From assembly GCA_030427505.1 (NCBI GenBank), contig JAUICH010000007.1, forward strand, positions 186,001 to 250,000: DNA of 64,000 bases. The letters run 5' to 3'. The notes below the pieces were generated by a model, which was not told where the DNA came from, did no database searches, and was given only the letters and a program-made list of their open reading frames with translations. Origin of the DNA: Verrucomicrobiia bacterium (GTDB lineage Bacteria; Verrucomicrobiota; Verrucomicrobiia; Verrucomicrobiales; DEV007). Position numbers and translations under genes: made by a program. Positions 50,174 to 59,774 of the stretch are shown piece by piece (the first letter of the stretch is position 1; every line of letters begins with the position of its first letter).

Positions 50174-50199
50174 ATTTCTTCTCAATATTGAGAAGAAAT
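50174..50199. promoter_or_regulatory. Perfect 26-bp palindrome, candidate operator
   Basis: The half-site ATTTCTTCTCAAT is followed directly by its exact complement, with no loop. It lies in the AT-rich 294-bp gap between the divergent transporter gene and the polyamine-binding lipoprotein gene, where a regulator could control both. No T-tract follows, so a terminator is less likely. Confidence 0.5.
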
Positions 50200-50415
50200 T
50201 GTGCAGTTTTAGCCGTTTTTTGACCTTAAATCGGCTCCTGAAGCTTCAGATCGCTTAATTAATTGGAAACTGCGCCGCTCCAGGGGCCGTCCCTCTTTCT
50301 GTGGAGACGAGCCCGGAGTCCTTTTTCTTCAGGGACAGCGAGACATCGCTGAGCATTAAATGTTTGATTAATTTAGTATTTATGGTATTTATAACCGGAA
50401 TGCGTGTTTGAAATC

Positions 50416-51570
50416 ATGAAGAACAAAGCTCAAACCATCTCACCGGTTCGTTTTTGGACCGTGCTCGTAGCGCAGTTTGCGCTTGTGTTTCTGGCCTCCT
50501 GCGACCAGTCAGCTCAGGTTGACCCGGTGCCCAAGAAGGAGCCGGAGGAAGCCGTGGCGCCCGCGGAACAACGCAAGGTCGTTGTTCTTACATGGGAAGA
50601 ATATTTCGCTCCCGAAGTCATCGAACAGTTCGAGAAGGAGACCGGCATTCTGGTTCAGTTCGAACACTACGAAAGCACCCTGGAAATGAAGGCCCTGGTG
50701 CAGTCCTCTCCGGATGCCTACGACCTGGTGGTAACGGACGGCGGGTCGGTCATGGAGTTGCGCCAGTTGCAACTGGTGGGGGAACTGAACAAGGCCAAGA
50801 TTCCTCACTTCGAGAATCTGGACTCCCGCTACCTGGACCTCGATTTCGATCCCGGGAACAAGCATTCCGTTCCCTATATGTGGGGCACGACGCTGCTTGC
50901 CTACCGCTCTGACAAGATCGATTCGCCGGAAAGATCCTGGAACGTTCTCTGGAATGAAGACGTGAAGGGGCACGTGGTCATGCTCAATGAAGAGAACGAC
51001 ACCTACAGCCTGGCTTTGCTCGCCATGGGACTGCCCATGAATACGAGCGATCCGGAACACCTGAACGCGGCGACGGAAAAACTGCTGACTCAGGTTCGCG
51101 ATCTGGACGCCACCTATGACGACATCATTTCCGCCCGCCACCTCATTCAGGAAGGCGAGTGCTGGATCTTCGTCGCCTACAGCGGAGACGCCGCCATCAT
51201 CGCCGCCGACGACGAGAACATCGACTACTTCATTCCCCGGGAGGGCGCGCCGCTCTGGGTGGACAGCTTTGTCTTTACCCGGGAATCTCAGAACCGCGAG
51301 GAAGCCCACGCGTTTCTGGACTTCATGGCCAAAGCGGAAGTCGCGGCGGAAAACTCCAACTACCTCTGGTACGCCACCGCCAACAAGGCCGCGCTGCCCC
51401 TGCTGAACGAAGAACTGATTTCTGACGAACGGATCTACCCGCCGGCGGACATCCTGGAAAAATGCCAGTTCATCAAGTGGTTCGATCCGGTGAGAAGCCG
51501 CATCATCAACCTCGGAATGAAGCAGATCCTGGATGAGGACCGCGCCCAGCAGGCGCAGGCGGCCAAGTAG
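50416..51570 (+). CDS. Spermidine/putrescine-type substrate-binding lipoprotein (PotD-like)
   Basis: This 384-residue periplasmic-binding-type protein has a lipoprotein signal (LVFLASC). VVVLTWEEYFAPEVIEQFEKETG is the typical start of PotD/PotF, followed by DLVVTDGGSVMELRQ, VPYMWGTTLLAYRSDK, and a C-terminal LWVDSFVFT. It should capture polyamines outside the cell. No PotABC permease or ATPase genes lie nearby, so the partner transporter must be elsewhere or it acts as a sensor. The next gene is a histidine kinase with an extracellular domain. An in-frame GTG at 50404 is an alternative start. Confidence 0.87.
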   Translation: MKNKAQTISPVRFWTVLVAQFALVFLASCDQSAQVDPVPKKEPEEAVAPAEQRKVVVLTWEEYFAPEVIEQFEKETGILVQFEHYESTLEMKALVQSSPDAYDLVVTDGGSVMELRQLQLVGELNKAKIPHFENLDSRYLDLDFDPGNKHSVPYMWGTTLLAYRSDKIDSPERSWNVLWNEDVKGHVVMLNEENDTYSLALLAMGLPMNTSDPEHLNAATEKLLTQVRDLDATYDDIISARHLIQEGECWIFVAYSGDAAIIAADDENIDYFIPREGAPLWVDSFVFTRESQNREEAHAFLDFMAKAEVAAENSNYLWYATANKAALPLLNEELISDERIYPPADILEKCQFIKWFDPVRSRIINLGMKQILDEDRAQQAQAAK

Positions 51571-51785
51571 CCGCCTGCCGGGAAGAGAGGGCAAATCACA
51601 CAACCTGGGGAACTCAAACACGTAGCGGCGTACCACTCGCCTCCGTCAGCACACAGTATGCGGACAAGAACGATCGGATCCGATGGGTCTCTGAGCTTCA
51701 AAGGACGGCACGGAGTGGCGGTCCCGCGGGGGCTTCAAATTCATCGGCGGGGCAGTTTCCCTAGATTCCAAGCTGATCTCTTTGG

Positions 51786-54464
51786 ATGAATTCGATCAGG
51801 AACAGACTGCTCTTAGCGATCGTTATATCGGGTCTGCTTCCGATCGCGATTGTCTTCGTACTGACGAGGACGATCATTGAATCCTCGCACCTCAAGTCTC
51901 AGGAAGAAAGCCTTTCGGAGATCAATCACGAGTTGGCGAACCAGGTGGCGGCTTCCATGGAGTCGGCCGCCACGGACCTCAGGTCGCTGACGAACAATCC
52001 GTTCTTTACGAACTACAAAGACAACGTTTCCGCCGTCCGGGAGGAAATGCAGCGCCTGGTATCCGTTTACGACCGCTTTCTGGACATCAGCGTGTATGAC
52101 GCGGATGGGTACCTCATCTGTGTTACCTCTGACGCGGAAGTGAGCGAGCCGCTCTATAAAGACTACTCGGCTTCGTTCAAGCAGGCGCTGGCGGGGCGTA
52201 CCTCTATTTCTCCGCCCAAGATCATCCTGGGGCAGAACGGGCTTTATCTCACGGTCTATCTTCCCATGCTGGTGGACGACAAGCCGGGAAGCGGCGTCAT
52301 CAAAGCCCGTCTGTCTTTCGACCGGGTGCTCGGGGTGTTGGGTAATTCACAAATCGGGCAGAATGGGTTTACCATCATGCTCGACAAGTGGGGGAACATC
52401 ATCAGCGGTCCGGATGAGAAGTCGCTCTTTCAGAAGTTTGACGACCGTTATCCCATAGACCACTGGCAGGAAAACGGCGCGGGGGAGTACTTTAACCCGG
52501 CCGGCATGGGCTACATCTACACCTCGGAGATCCTCTCCGACCAGGAGACCATGGTGGGGTCCGCGTGGACCTTGATTGCCTTCAAGCCTCTGGAGGAGGT
52601 GAATGCCTTTCTGGATCAGACGCGGCTGCTTCTGCTGCTCACCATCTCGCTGACCATGGGCCTGGCGTTGATCCTGACCTTCGTGACCTCCAAGGTTTTT
52701 GCCTCGCCCATCGAACGGGCCAGCGCGGCGTCCCAGGCTCTGGCGGCCGGTCAGATGACCGCGCGGTTGCCGATCAGCGGGCCGGTGGAAATGCGCAAGC
52801 TGGCCCGGTCGTTCAACCAGATGGCGGCGGAGCTTTCCCAGCACCGTTCGGAACTGGAAAACCTGGTGACGGCCCGGACCGAAAGCCTGCGCCGCTCTCA
52901 GAAGGAACTGGAAAGAACCACCGCCCAACTGCGCGCGTCTTTCGAGTCGTCGCGGGATGGCGTCTTGATCGTGGGCGGAAACCGCCGGGTGATCGCGGCC
53001 AACCAGCTCTTCCAGGAATACTTCGGCCTGGAGGAGCGAGATGCCCGCGGCGTCAGCCTGGACTACCTGGTGGAGCGGGTCAGCCACTGCTTTGTCAGTG
53101 ACGACGAGTGCGATGAAGTGTTCGGCCGGAAGATCCACTCCGGGGATGTCTCCATGTCCGAGCTCGAGTTCGACATTCTGTCTCCCAAGTCGCGGAACCT
53201 TTCCGTCTACGACGCGCCGGTCATTACCCCGGGCGGGGAAATGGTGGGCCGCATCTGGATGTTCCGGGATCTGACGGAACGCCGGGCGCTGGAAGAGAAC
53301 CTCCGCCATGCTCAGAAGATGGAGGCCGTGGGCCAACTGGCCGGCGGCGTGGCGCATGACTTCAATAACCTCCTAACCGGCATCATGGGGAACCTGGCCC
53401 TGGTGGAAATGGACCTGGAAGGCGCCCAGTCCGACGCGCAGAGACGCTACCTGAGACTGGCCGCCCAGGCTGGCCAGCGGGCCGCCGAACTCATCAAGCA
53501 GCTGCTCGGTTTCTCCCGGCGGTCTCACCTGCGCCTGGAACCCTGCAATGCCAACCTGGTCCTGGAGCAGGCTACCGACCTCCTCGAAGCCACCATCGAT
53601 CCGAAAGTCCGGCTCGAACTCGACCTGGATCCCGAACCGTTCACGGTCGTGGTGGATCCCAACCAGCTCGAACAGGTGGTCATGAACATGTGTGTCAACG
53701 CGAAGGACGCCATGCCCATGGGAGGCAGGATCACGCTGCGGACCCGGAACATCACCATCGACGAAACCAAGGCCCGCACCCTGGCCGAAGGCAAGATGGG
53801 CGACTACCTGTGCGTGTCCGTCATCGACACCGGCGCGGGCATGTCCGCCGAAGTGAAGGCCAAGATTTTCGAGCCCTTCTTTACCACCAAGGAACAGGGC
53901 AAAGGCACCGGTCTGGGGCTGGCGACCTCTTACGGCATCGTGCGGCAGTTGGACGGCTGGATCGAGTGCGAGTCCGAGCCCGGCAAAGGCACGGAGTTCA
54001 GGATCTTCCTGCCCCGCCGCAGCATGGCCCTGCCGCAGCCGAAGGAGGAGAAAAAGACCGTCATGGCCCAGTCGGAATGTCATGAAACCGTTCTCCTGGT
54101 GGATGACGAAGTCATTGTCCGGAACGTCGCCGAAAGCCTGCTGACGCGCCTGGGGTACAAGGTGCTGACCGCTGGAGATGGAAATGAAGCGCTCCAGATA
54201 TACAATCGGGCGCCATCCATCATCGACCTCGTCATGCTGGACCTCACCATGCCGAACCTGTCGGGTAAAGAGACCTTCCGCATCCTAAGGGAGAAGAATC
54301 CCGACATCCGGGTCCTGATCTGCAGCGGTTACCTGGTGGACCTGAATGCCTTCCAGGAAGAGACTGGCTCGCGGCCGGACGGTTTCGTCCAGAAGCCATA
54401 CAACCTGGACGCCATGGCCGAAGCCGTGCGCGAGGTGCTGGATACCCGGTCCGCCGCCGCCTGA
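51786..54464 (+). CDS. Membrane-bound hybrid sensor histidine kinase
   Basis: This 892-residue kinase has an N-terminal membrane helix (about 8-28), a large periplasmic Cache-like sensor domain to about 275, a second helix (about 280-305), HAMP, PAS and a HisKA_3-like or NtrB-type HisKA domain with H524 (GGVAHDFNN). A catalytic ATPase domain and a C-terminal receiver with phospho-Asp D819 ([12 protein letters not shown]) follow. The upstream polyamine-binding lipoprotein raises the possibility that it is a ligand-presenting partner. No cognate DNA-binding regulator is adjacent. Confidence 0.88.
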   Translation: MNSIRNRLLLAIVISGLLPIAIVFVLTRTIIESSHLKSQEESLSEINHELANQVAASMESAATDLRSLTNNPFFTNYKDNVSAVREEMQRLVSVYDRFLDISVYDADGYLICVTSDAEVSEPLYKDYSASFKQALAGRTSISPPKIILGQNGLYLTVYLPMLVDDKPGSGVIKARLSFDRVLGVLGNSQIGQNGFTIMLDKWGNIISGPDEKSLFQKFDDRYPIDHWQENGAGEYFNPAGMGYIYTSEILSDQETMVGSAWTLIAFKPLEEVNAFLDQTRLLLLLTISLTMGLALILTFVTSKVFASPIERASAASQALAAGQMTARLPISGPVEMRKLARSFNQMAAELSQHRSELENLVTARTESLRRSQKELERTTAQLRASFESSRDGVLIVGGNRRVIAANQLFQEYFGLEERDARGVSLDYLVERVSHCFVSDDECDEVFGRKIHSGDVSMSELEFDILSPKSRNLSVYDAPVITPGGEMVGRIWMFRDLTERRALEENLRHAQKMEAVGQLAGGVAHDFNNLLTGIMGNLALVEMDLEGAQSDAQRRYLRLAAQAGQRAAELIKQLLGFSRRSHLRLEPCNANLVLEQATDLLEATIDPKVRLELDLDPEPFTVVVDPNQLEQVVMNMCVNAKDAMPMGGRITLRTRNITIDETKARTLAEGKMGDYLCVSVIDTGAGMSAEVKAKIFEPFFTTKEQGKGTGLGLATSYGIVRQLDGWIECESEPGKGTEFRIFLPRRSMALPQPKEEKKTVMAQSECHETVLLVDDEVIVRNVAESLLTRLGYKVLTAGDGNEALQIYNRAPSIIDLVMLDLTMPNLSGKETFRILREKNPDIRVLICSGYLVDLNAFQEETGSRPDGFVQKPYNLDAMAEAVREVLDTRSAAA

Positions 54465-54572
54465 GTTTGCCGTTAGGCCTGCCGGCGGAAGAGAGAGGAG
54501 GGATGGGGACGGCAGGCTCAGCCGCGTTCGCGGGAAGTGACAAATCTTTTCCGCTCGTCTATCGTCGCTGCC

Positions 54573-55235
54573 ATGACCTCCAAAAATTCCCTGGCGTTTC
54601 GTGCGCTCCTCCTCCTTCCGGCCATTGCCCTTGCCCTGGTGTCTCCTCTGGCCCGGGGAGAGGAGGGCTGGATCTCTCTCTTTGACGGAAAGACCCTGAA
54701 AGGCTGGACCGCCGACAAGACGGACACCATCGAAAACTGGGAAGTCCAGGACGGCTGTATCCATTGGACGGGCAAGGGCGCCAACCTGAATTCCACGCAG
54801 GACTTCCTGAACTTCGAACTGGAGTTCGAGTGGAAAGTCGCCCCGGGAACCAACAGCGGCCTGAAGTACCGCTATTCTGGCGGGATCGGTCCGGAGTATC
54901 AGATTCTGGACGATGAAGGCGGACACGCCGGTGGGAAGGAAAAAGGCGTGACCGCCTCTCTCTATGAGATCAAGGCGCCCACCGGAAAAGTGCTGAAACC
55001 GGTGGGAGAGTTCAACCAGTCGCGGGTTGTCGCGCGCGGCAATCACCTGGAACACTGGCTGAACGGCGTGAAAGTGGTCGAGATCGACATCGATACCCCC
55101 GAGTGGGCGGAGGCCAAGGCGGGAAGTAAGTTTAAAGACAAGGAAGGTTTTGCTACCAAGCCCGGCCCCATCCATCTCCAGGATCACGGCGGGGAAGTGT
55201 GGTTCCGGAATCTGCGGATCAAACCGCTCGACTGA
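54573..55235 (+). CDS. Secreted DUF1080 (3-keto-disaccharide hydrolase-like) protein
   Basis: This 220-residue exported protein has a signal peptide (about residues 1-26). EEGWISLFDGKTLKGW is the DUF1080 opening; NFELEFEWKVAPGTNSGLKYR and PGPIHLQDHGGEVWFRNLRIK complete the concanavalin-like fold. These proteins are common in Verrucomicrobia and Planctomycetes; some hydrolyse 3-keto-glycosides. The ATG at 54573 was chosen for its signal peptide over an upstream GTG. Confidence 0.9.
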   Translation: MTSKNSLAFRALLLLPAIALALVSPLARGEEGWISLFDGKTLKGWTADKTDTIENWEVQDGCIHWTGKGANLNSTQDFLNFELEFEWKVAPGTNSGLKYRYSGGIGPEYQILDDEGGHAGGKEKGVTASLYEIKAPTGKVLKPVGEFNQSRVVARGNHLEHWLNGVKVVEIDIDTPEWAEAKAGSKFKDKEGFATKPGPIHLQDHGGEVWFRNLRIKPLD

Positions 55236-55323
55236 GAAGCCCACGTTACCAGGGTAGGGGATGGATGTATTTCGAATCGTCCGGCACGGAGCCGGTGGCG
55301 GGCGGGAAGCGTAGCCAAGTAGC

Positions 55324-55845
55324 ATGAGTACCAGCGCACGCGCCCTCCTCTCACGGTGGATCTTCCCCGCCATCGTGGGCACCGCCGTCTCCTGTTCCTC
55401 CGTGAGCGGCCCCTACGGAGAGGCCGAGGTGCGGGAGTCCCCGGCGGTCCTGGGCCTCCGCGCCAGCATGACCAGGCTTCCGGTGTTCGATTTCGGTTAC
55501 ACCGGCACCTATGACTTCGAGGTTTCCGGCCTGCCGGAGCCGTCCTATCCCTACAAGCTGCGTTTCCAGTCCCGCCTGACCAATCCCTCGGGATGGCCCG
55601 TGCACCGCCCCTGGGAAAAGGCGCTCATCTCCGTGTCCATCCTGCCGCCCGACAAGTCCCGCGTCCTGGCCTCCACCACCTTCGAGCCGCGGATCGACTT
55701 CACGGTGGGCAGGGGAGAGTACGACTGCATCTTCTGGCCGAAAGGACAGCCCAAGCTGCCTCCCATGCGGGACTACGTGGTGCGCGTGCGGGTCCTGGAG
55801 CCCTCCTTCCGGAAGTGGGATGAAGGCTACCTGCTGCTGCGCTGA
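55324..55845 (+). CDS. Hypothetical small lipoprotein
   Basis: This 173-residue protein has a signal segment followed by a lipobox-like GTAVSC. It has a beta-rich body (YTGTYDFEVSGL, RLTNPSGWPVHRPWEKALISVSILPPDK) with no recognised domain. It may be an outer-surface or periplasmic binding protein. It follows the DUF1080 gene on the same strand after about 90 bp, but no functional link is evident. Confidence 0.6.
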   Translation: MSTSARALLSRWIFPAIVGTAVSCSSVSGPYGEAEVRESPAVLGLRASMTRLPVFDFGYTGTYDFEVSGLPEPSYPYKLRFQSRLTNPSGWPVHRPWEKALISVSILPPDKSRVLASTTFEPRIDFTVGRGEYDCIFWPKGQPKLPPMRDYVVRVRVLEPSFRKWDEGYLLLR

Positions 55846-56041
55846 TTCGCCACGGTTCGGAGCGGATTTCCCCCCCCTTGGGGGCTCTTGTTTTTCCGGC
55901 GCGAAAGACCGGTTTTGGAAGGACGAGTTTCGGGCGGGTCTTGCCCGCACTTTCCCTATCCCCTTTGCCGCCGTAGTTTGGCAGCCTGAGGGTCCGTCCG
56001 TACGGTCTCTTTGATGGACAACCCGCCAACCAGGCCCCGTC

Positions 56042-56671
56042 ATGAATCTTCTCTCCCACCTGCACCTTTCGGAGGGGCTGCCGGCTCAGGCGGCCGCGGG
56101 CAATGTGCTCGCCGACTACCTGCGGCGGGCCGGGGTGGTCCTGACAGAGACCCCACCCTCCTTTCAGAAAGGGGTGCGGCTGCACCGGGCCATCGATACG
56201 TTTACGGATACGCACCCCGTGGTCCTGGAGGCCCGGACGCTCGTTTCTCCGGCCCGGCGGCGCTTGGCGGGGATCGTCCTGGACATTGCCTTCGATCTTT
56301 TCCTGACGCGCCATTGGGAACGGTTCTGCGGCGCGAAGCGGGACCGGCAGGCGTTCATCCGTGAAAGCTACGGCGTCTTGCACGCGGCGGCTGAGCCGGT
56401 TAGTTCCCAGCTGGCCGGGTATGTCCGCTGGATGCGGGAGGTGGATCTGCTAGGGTCCTACACGGGGATGGACGGCCTGGCGCTGGCCTACCAGCGGGTC
56501 TCCCGGCGTTCGCCGGTAGCCGCGCCCCTGGCGGGAGCGGAGGAAGAAGTCGCCCGGCACCACGCGGCTTTCGAACAGGCGTTCCTGGATTTCTACCCGC
56601 GGCTGATGGAGACCGTGGCGGACTTTCTCGCGGAACCGGCGAGGTCCGGGACAGCACGGCGGCACGCCTGA
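56042..56671 (+). CDS. ACP phosphodiesterase-like (AcpH family) protein
   Basis: This 209-residue helical protein has MNLLSHLHLSEG, GNVLADYLRR, KGVRLHRAIDTFTDTHPVV and GIVLDIAFDLFLTRHW, the pattern of the AcpH family (PF04336). AcpH removes the 4'-phosphopantetheine group from acyl carrier protein; the HD-superfamily-like metal residues D/H are in the shown blocks. Length is typical. It is convergent with the CysJ-like reductase gene, and repeat copy B fills the gap. Confidence 0.85.
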   Translation: MNLLSHLHLSEGLPAQAAAGNVLADYLRRAGVVLTETPPSFQKGVRLHRAIDTFTDTHPVVLEARTLVSPARRRLAGIVLDIAFDLFLTRHWERFCGAKRDRQAFIRESYGVLHAAAEPVSSQLAGYVRWMREVDLLGSYTGMDGLALAYQRVSRRSPVAAPLAGAEEEVARHHAAFEQAFLDFYPRLMETVADFLAEPARSGTARRHA

Positions 56672-56690
56672 AGCATGAGTTGCTGGAAGG

Positions 56691-56780
56691 TGGTCCTCGG
56701 GGTGCGGCTGCCGGGTCTTAGGTTTACTGAAAAGGTAAGACGTGAATTTCCCGCCAGTCCGGCGCGGACCCCGGAGGTCG
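56691..56780. repeat. Dispersed intergenic repeat, copy B
   Basis: Box 1 (56691-56715) is identical to 1881-1905. Box 2 (56753-56780) is nearly identical to 61817-61844. It lies between convergent genes and is followed by a GGTCC/GGACC hairpin near 56782. Confidence 0.72.
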
Positions 56781-56829
56781 AGGTCCGCGGTGGTGGTGGA
56801 CCCCCTTTCGCCGCGCAGCGGGTCACCCC

Positions 56830-58005
56830 TCAATACACGTCCCGCCGGTAGCGCTTGTCTTTCTTCATCTGGTTGACGTAGTCCGCCGCTTCTTCTTCGG
56901 TCTTTCCGCCGTGTTGGGAAATGAGGTCGTGGAGGGCCTGGTCCACGTCTCCGGCCATGCGTTGGGCGTCGCCGCAGACGTAGAAGATAGCGCCGCGTTC
57001 CAGCCATTGCCAGAACTCCGCGCCGTTTTCGGCGATGCGGTGCTGGACGTAGATCTTGTGGTCCTGGTCGCGGGAGAAGGCGGTGTCCAGCTTCGTCAGG
57101 GTGCCGTCCGCGAGCCAGGCTTCGAATTCGTCGCGGTAGAAGAAATCGCTCTTTTCGTGCTGCTCGCCAAAGAAGAGCCAGGCGTCGCCCTTGGCATTGG
57201 TGACTTTTCGTTCCTGGAGAAAGGCGCGGAAGGGCGCGATGCCCGTGCCGGGGCCGCACATGATGATGGGCGTGTCTTCCTCCGGGGCGGGCAGGCGGAA
57301 GCCTTTTCCGGGGGAGATAAAACAGGGCAGGGGCGTGCTCTCGTCCACCCGCTGGGCGAGGAAGGTGGAGCACACGCCCTTCCGGTCGCGGCCGTAGCTG
57401 TGAAAGGTGACCGTCGCCACCGTCAGGTGCACCTCGTCCGGGCAGGCCTTCAGGCTGGAGGCGATGGAGTAGAGCCGCACGACCAGTTTCTTGAGGAAGC
57501 CCACGAACTCCTGAGGCTCGAACTTCGCCTCCGGGTGGGCGAGCAGGAAGTCGATGACCTCCCGGCCCCAGAGGTAGTCCTGGAGTTGTTCTTTCCGCTC
57601 CGGCAGCAGCAGGGTTTCCAGGTTCTTCGCCCCGGCTTTTTCGGCGATGGCGGCCAGCAGTTTCTTGTCCGGCTGGGTGATGGAGTAGGACTCCGTCAGG
57701 GCCTGGCGGAGGGGCACCTCCGCGCCGTCCGGGTTCGTCACCGTCTCGCCGCCCGTGAAGCCCAGGGCTTCCAGGACATCCGTCACCAGTTCCGGACAGT
57801 TCTGGGGAAAGAGCGCCAGGGAATCGCCCGGCTCATACTCCAGGCCAGATCCCATGAGACTGATTTCGAAATGGCGCGTATCCTTTTCGGACCCTTCACC
57901 GGTCAGCACGCGAGCCTTTTTAAGCTGGGCGACCAGGGGGTTTTTGCGGTTGAACTGGGGTTTTGCCGCCGAAGAGGCCGTTTGGGTTGCGTTGGTGGCG
58001 CTCAC
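56830..58005 (-). CDS. CysJ-like FAD/NADPH reductase lacking the flavodoxin domain
   Basis: This 391-residue flavoprotein has the FAD-binding RLYS motif (177-180), GVCSTFL for the FAD pyrophosphate, the NADPH-binding GPGTGIAPFR (251-260), YVCGDAQRM, and the C-terminal aromatic Y391 in RYRRDVY, as in sulfite reductase alpha. The usual N-terminal flavodoxin (FMN) domain is absent; only a short polar leader precedes the reductase core. It might pair with a separate flavodoxin or ferredoxin. No sulfite reductase hemoprotein gene is seen nearby. Confidence 0.85.
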   Translation of the reverse strand: MSATNATQTASSAAKPQFNRKNPLVAQLKKARVLTGEGSEKDTRHFEISLMGSGLEYEPGDSLALFPQNCPELVTDVLEALGFTGGETVTNPDGAEVPLRQALTESYSITQPDKKLLAAIAEKAGAKNLETLLLPERKEQLQDYLWGREVIDFLLAHPEAKFEPQEFVGFLKKLVVRLYSIASSLKACPDEVHLTVATVTFHSYGRDRKGVCSTFLAQRVDESTPLPCFISPGKGFRLPAPEEDTPIIMCGPGTGIAPFRAFLQERKVTNAKGDAWLFFGEQHEKSDFFYRDEFEAWLADGTLTKLDTAFSRDQDHKIYVQHRIAENGAEFWQWLERGAIFYVCGDAQRMAGDVDQALHDLISQHGGKTEEEAADYVNQMKKDKRYRRDVY

Positions 58006-58081
58006 GGTGGCAAAGTAAAAATTGGAAAGTTTTAGTCAAGCAATCACGGCTTTCACCCGTCCTTCTTTCACCCCTTCTTAG

Positions 58082-58879
58082 ATGCCGCTCCGTCTGCTTC
58101 AGATCTTCATCGTGGTGTTTTGGTTAGGCTCCACCGCCTGGCTGCTGCACACCGCGTGGTTCGCGGATGAGTCCCGCTTCGCGGAGGTGGAGCCCGAGCG
58201 GGTCGTCAGGCTGATCTTCGACTGGAAAGACCTCTCCGACCTGGCGGTCATCGAGTCCGGCGAGCGGATTGGGAAGATGACCCTCGCCGCCCTTTACATC
58301 CGGGAGCCCGCCGTCAATGCGAAACGGGAGTTCTCCACCGCGGGCGATCTCTACCGCGAGGCCCTGCCGGACCTGAACAGTAACCTCAGCTGGCGGGGCA
58401 CCATCCGCGTCACCGAGCGGATGAAGCTCCGGGCCCTGGACATCCTCATTACCGCCCGGGCGCAGAACCTGAGCATCAGCACCATCTACAACGCGGAGAA
58501 AGAATCGCTGAAGTTCAAGGTCATGAAGGGCCAGGAGACCCTGGCGCTCTTCGATGGCGCGCCGGGCGACCTGAAAGGGCTGAGCGCGCCCGGGGCGGCG
58601 ACGCCGCCGATGCTGCCGATGCTGCCTTTCCCGGGCGGCATGGGTGGCCTGGACGGCGCTTCCCTGCAGAATGAGATCTCGCTCCGCGCCAGCTTCGGGC
58701 AGACCTACATCGGCACCCGGAAGATGCCGGTCTACCTCCTGGCCGTCCAGGCAGGCGAGCAGGACCTCTTGAAGTTTTACGTCAGTGAAGCCGGCGAAAT
58801 TCTGAAGATCTCCACCGGGCTGGGGATCGAAGCCGTTGCGGAAATCCTGACTCCCCCCGACCTTCCCCGCCGCAAATGA
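58082..58879 (+). CDS. Hypothetical membrane-anchored protein
   Basis: This 265-residue protein has one N-terminal membrane helix (about 5-25) and a long, probably periplasmic part (FDWKDLSDLAVIESGERIGKM ...), with a Pro/Met/Gly-rich loop near 175-200. No known family was recognised. Its last codons overlap the following ABC ATPase gene by 4 bp (ATGA), so the two probably work together, perhaps as an export or maturation pair. The function is not assigned. Confidence 0.6.
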   Translation: MPLRLLQIFIVVFWLGSTAWLLHTAWFADESRFAEVEPERVVRLIFDWKDLSDLAVIESGERIGKMTLAALYIREPAVNAKREFSTAGDLYREALPDLNSNLSWRGTIRVTERMKLRALDILITARAQNLSISTIYNAEKESLKFKVMKGQETLALFDGAPGDLKGLSAPGAATPPMLPMLPFPGGMGGLDGASLQNEISLRASFGQTYIGTRKMPVYLLAVQAGEQDLLKFYVSEAGEILKISTGLGIEAVAEILTPPDLPRRK

Positions 58880-59613
58880 TCGAGATAGAAGACCTTTCCA
58901 TGCGGTATGGGCCGCTCCAGGCCCTGGACCGGCTGAACTTGAAGATCCACCAGGGGGAATTTTTCGCCTTCCTGGGCCCGAACGCGGCGGGAAAGACCAC
59001 CACCATCAAGCTGCTGACCGGCCTCATCAAACCCACCGCGGGCCGGGCGCTCATCTGCGGGCACGACATCCAGCAGGACCCCATCGCGGCGAAGCAGCGC
59101 ATCGGCTACGTGCCGGACGTGGCGGACTTTTACGACAAGCTGACGCCCCTGGAGTTCATGGAATTCATTGGCGACCTCTTCGGCCTGAGCCGGAAAGAGG
59201 GCGCGAAACGCACCGCCGCGTTGTTCGAGCAGTTTTCCCTGGCCGGGGTCAGCCGGCAGCAGATTGAAAATTTAAGTCATGGCACCCGGCAGCGTCTGGC
59301 CATCTCTTCCGCCCTGTTGCACAACCCGGAGGTTATCGTGATCGACGAGCCCATGGTGGGGCTCGACCCGCGCCACTCCCGCGTGGTGAAAGAAGAGCTG
59401 AAAGCGCGGAGCCGCGCGGGCACTACCGTGTTCATGTCCACGCACTTACTGAACATCGCGGAGGAGCTGGCCGACCGCATCGGCATCATCAATCACGGCC
59501 GTCTTCTGGAGTTGGGCACGCTGGAAGAACTGCGCCAGAAGCGGAATTCCGAAGCCAATGGCGGGCGCCTTGAAGAGATTTTTCTTGAGCTGACGGAAAG
59601 CGAGACGCTCTGA
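58876..59613 (+). CDS. ABC transporter ATP-binding protein
   Basis: This 245-residue ATPase has Walker A GPNAAGKT (34-41), a signature LSHGTRQ at 133-139 (variant of LSGGQ) and Walker B VIVIDEP (153-159), close to the YhaQ/CcmA-type ABC-2 exporters. The matching permease is not next to it, since the following gene is ExbB-like; the anchored protein encoded upstream overlaps it by 4 bp. Substrate unknown. Confidence 0.88.
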   Translation: MIEIEDLSMRYGPLQALDRLNLKIHQGEFFAFLGPNAAGKTTTIKLLTGLIKPTAGRALICGHDIQQDPIAAKQRIGYVPDVADFYDKLTPLEFMEFIGDLFGLSRKEGAKRTAALFEQFSLAGVSRQQIENLSHGTRQRLAISSALLHNPEVIVIDEPMVGLDPRHSRVVKEELKARSRAGTTVFMSTHLLNIAEELADRIGIINHGRLLELGTLEELRQKRNSEANGGRLEEIFLELTESETL

Positions 59614-59618
59614 AAAAT

Positions 59619-59641
59619 CCTTTCCCTTCCAGCCGGAAAGG
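59619..59641 (+). terminator. Weak hairpin after the ABC ATPase gene
   Basis: CCTTTCC and GGAAAGG pair around a 9-nt loop, starting 6 bp after the stop. Only a short pyrimidine run follows, so termination is uncertain. Confidence 0.35.
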
Positions 59642-59774
59642 CCCATTCTATGGGTGTTCCACGGGATTTTCCATTCCTGGCGAATCCTTTTGTCCTTTAC
59701 ACTTTCCCCGGAATCGGGGAGAAAAATCCTCCGTTAAGAAAACGTCACCAACCCCCCACTTTAACCTCTGACTT

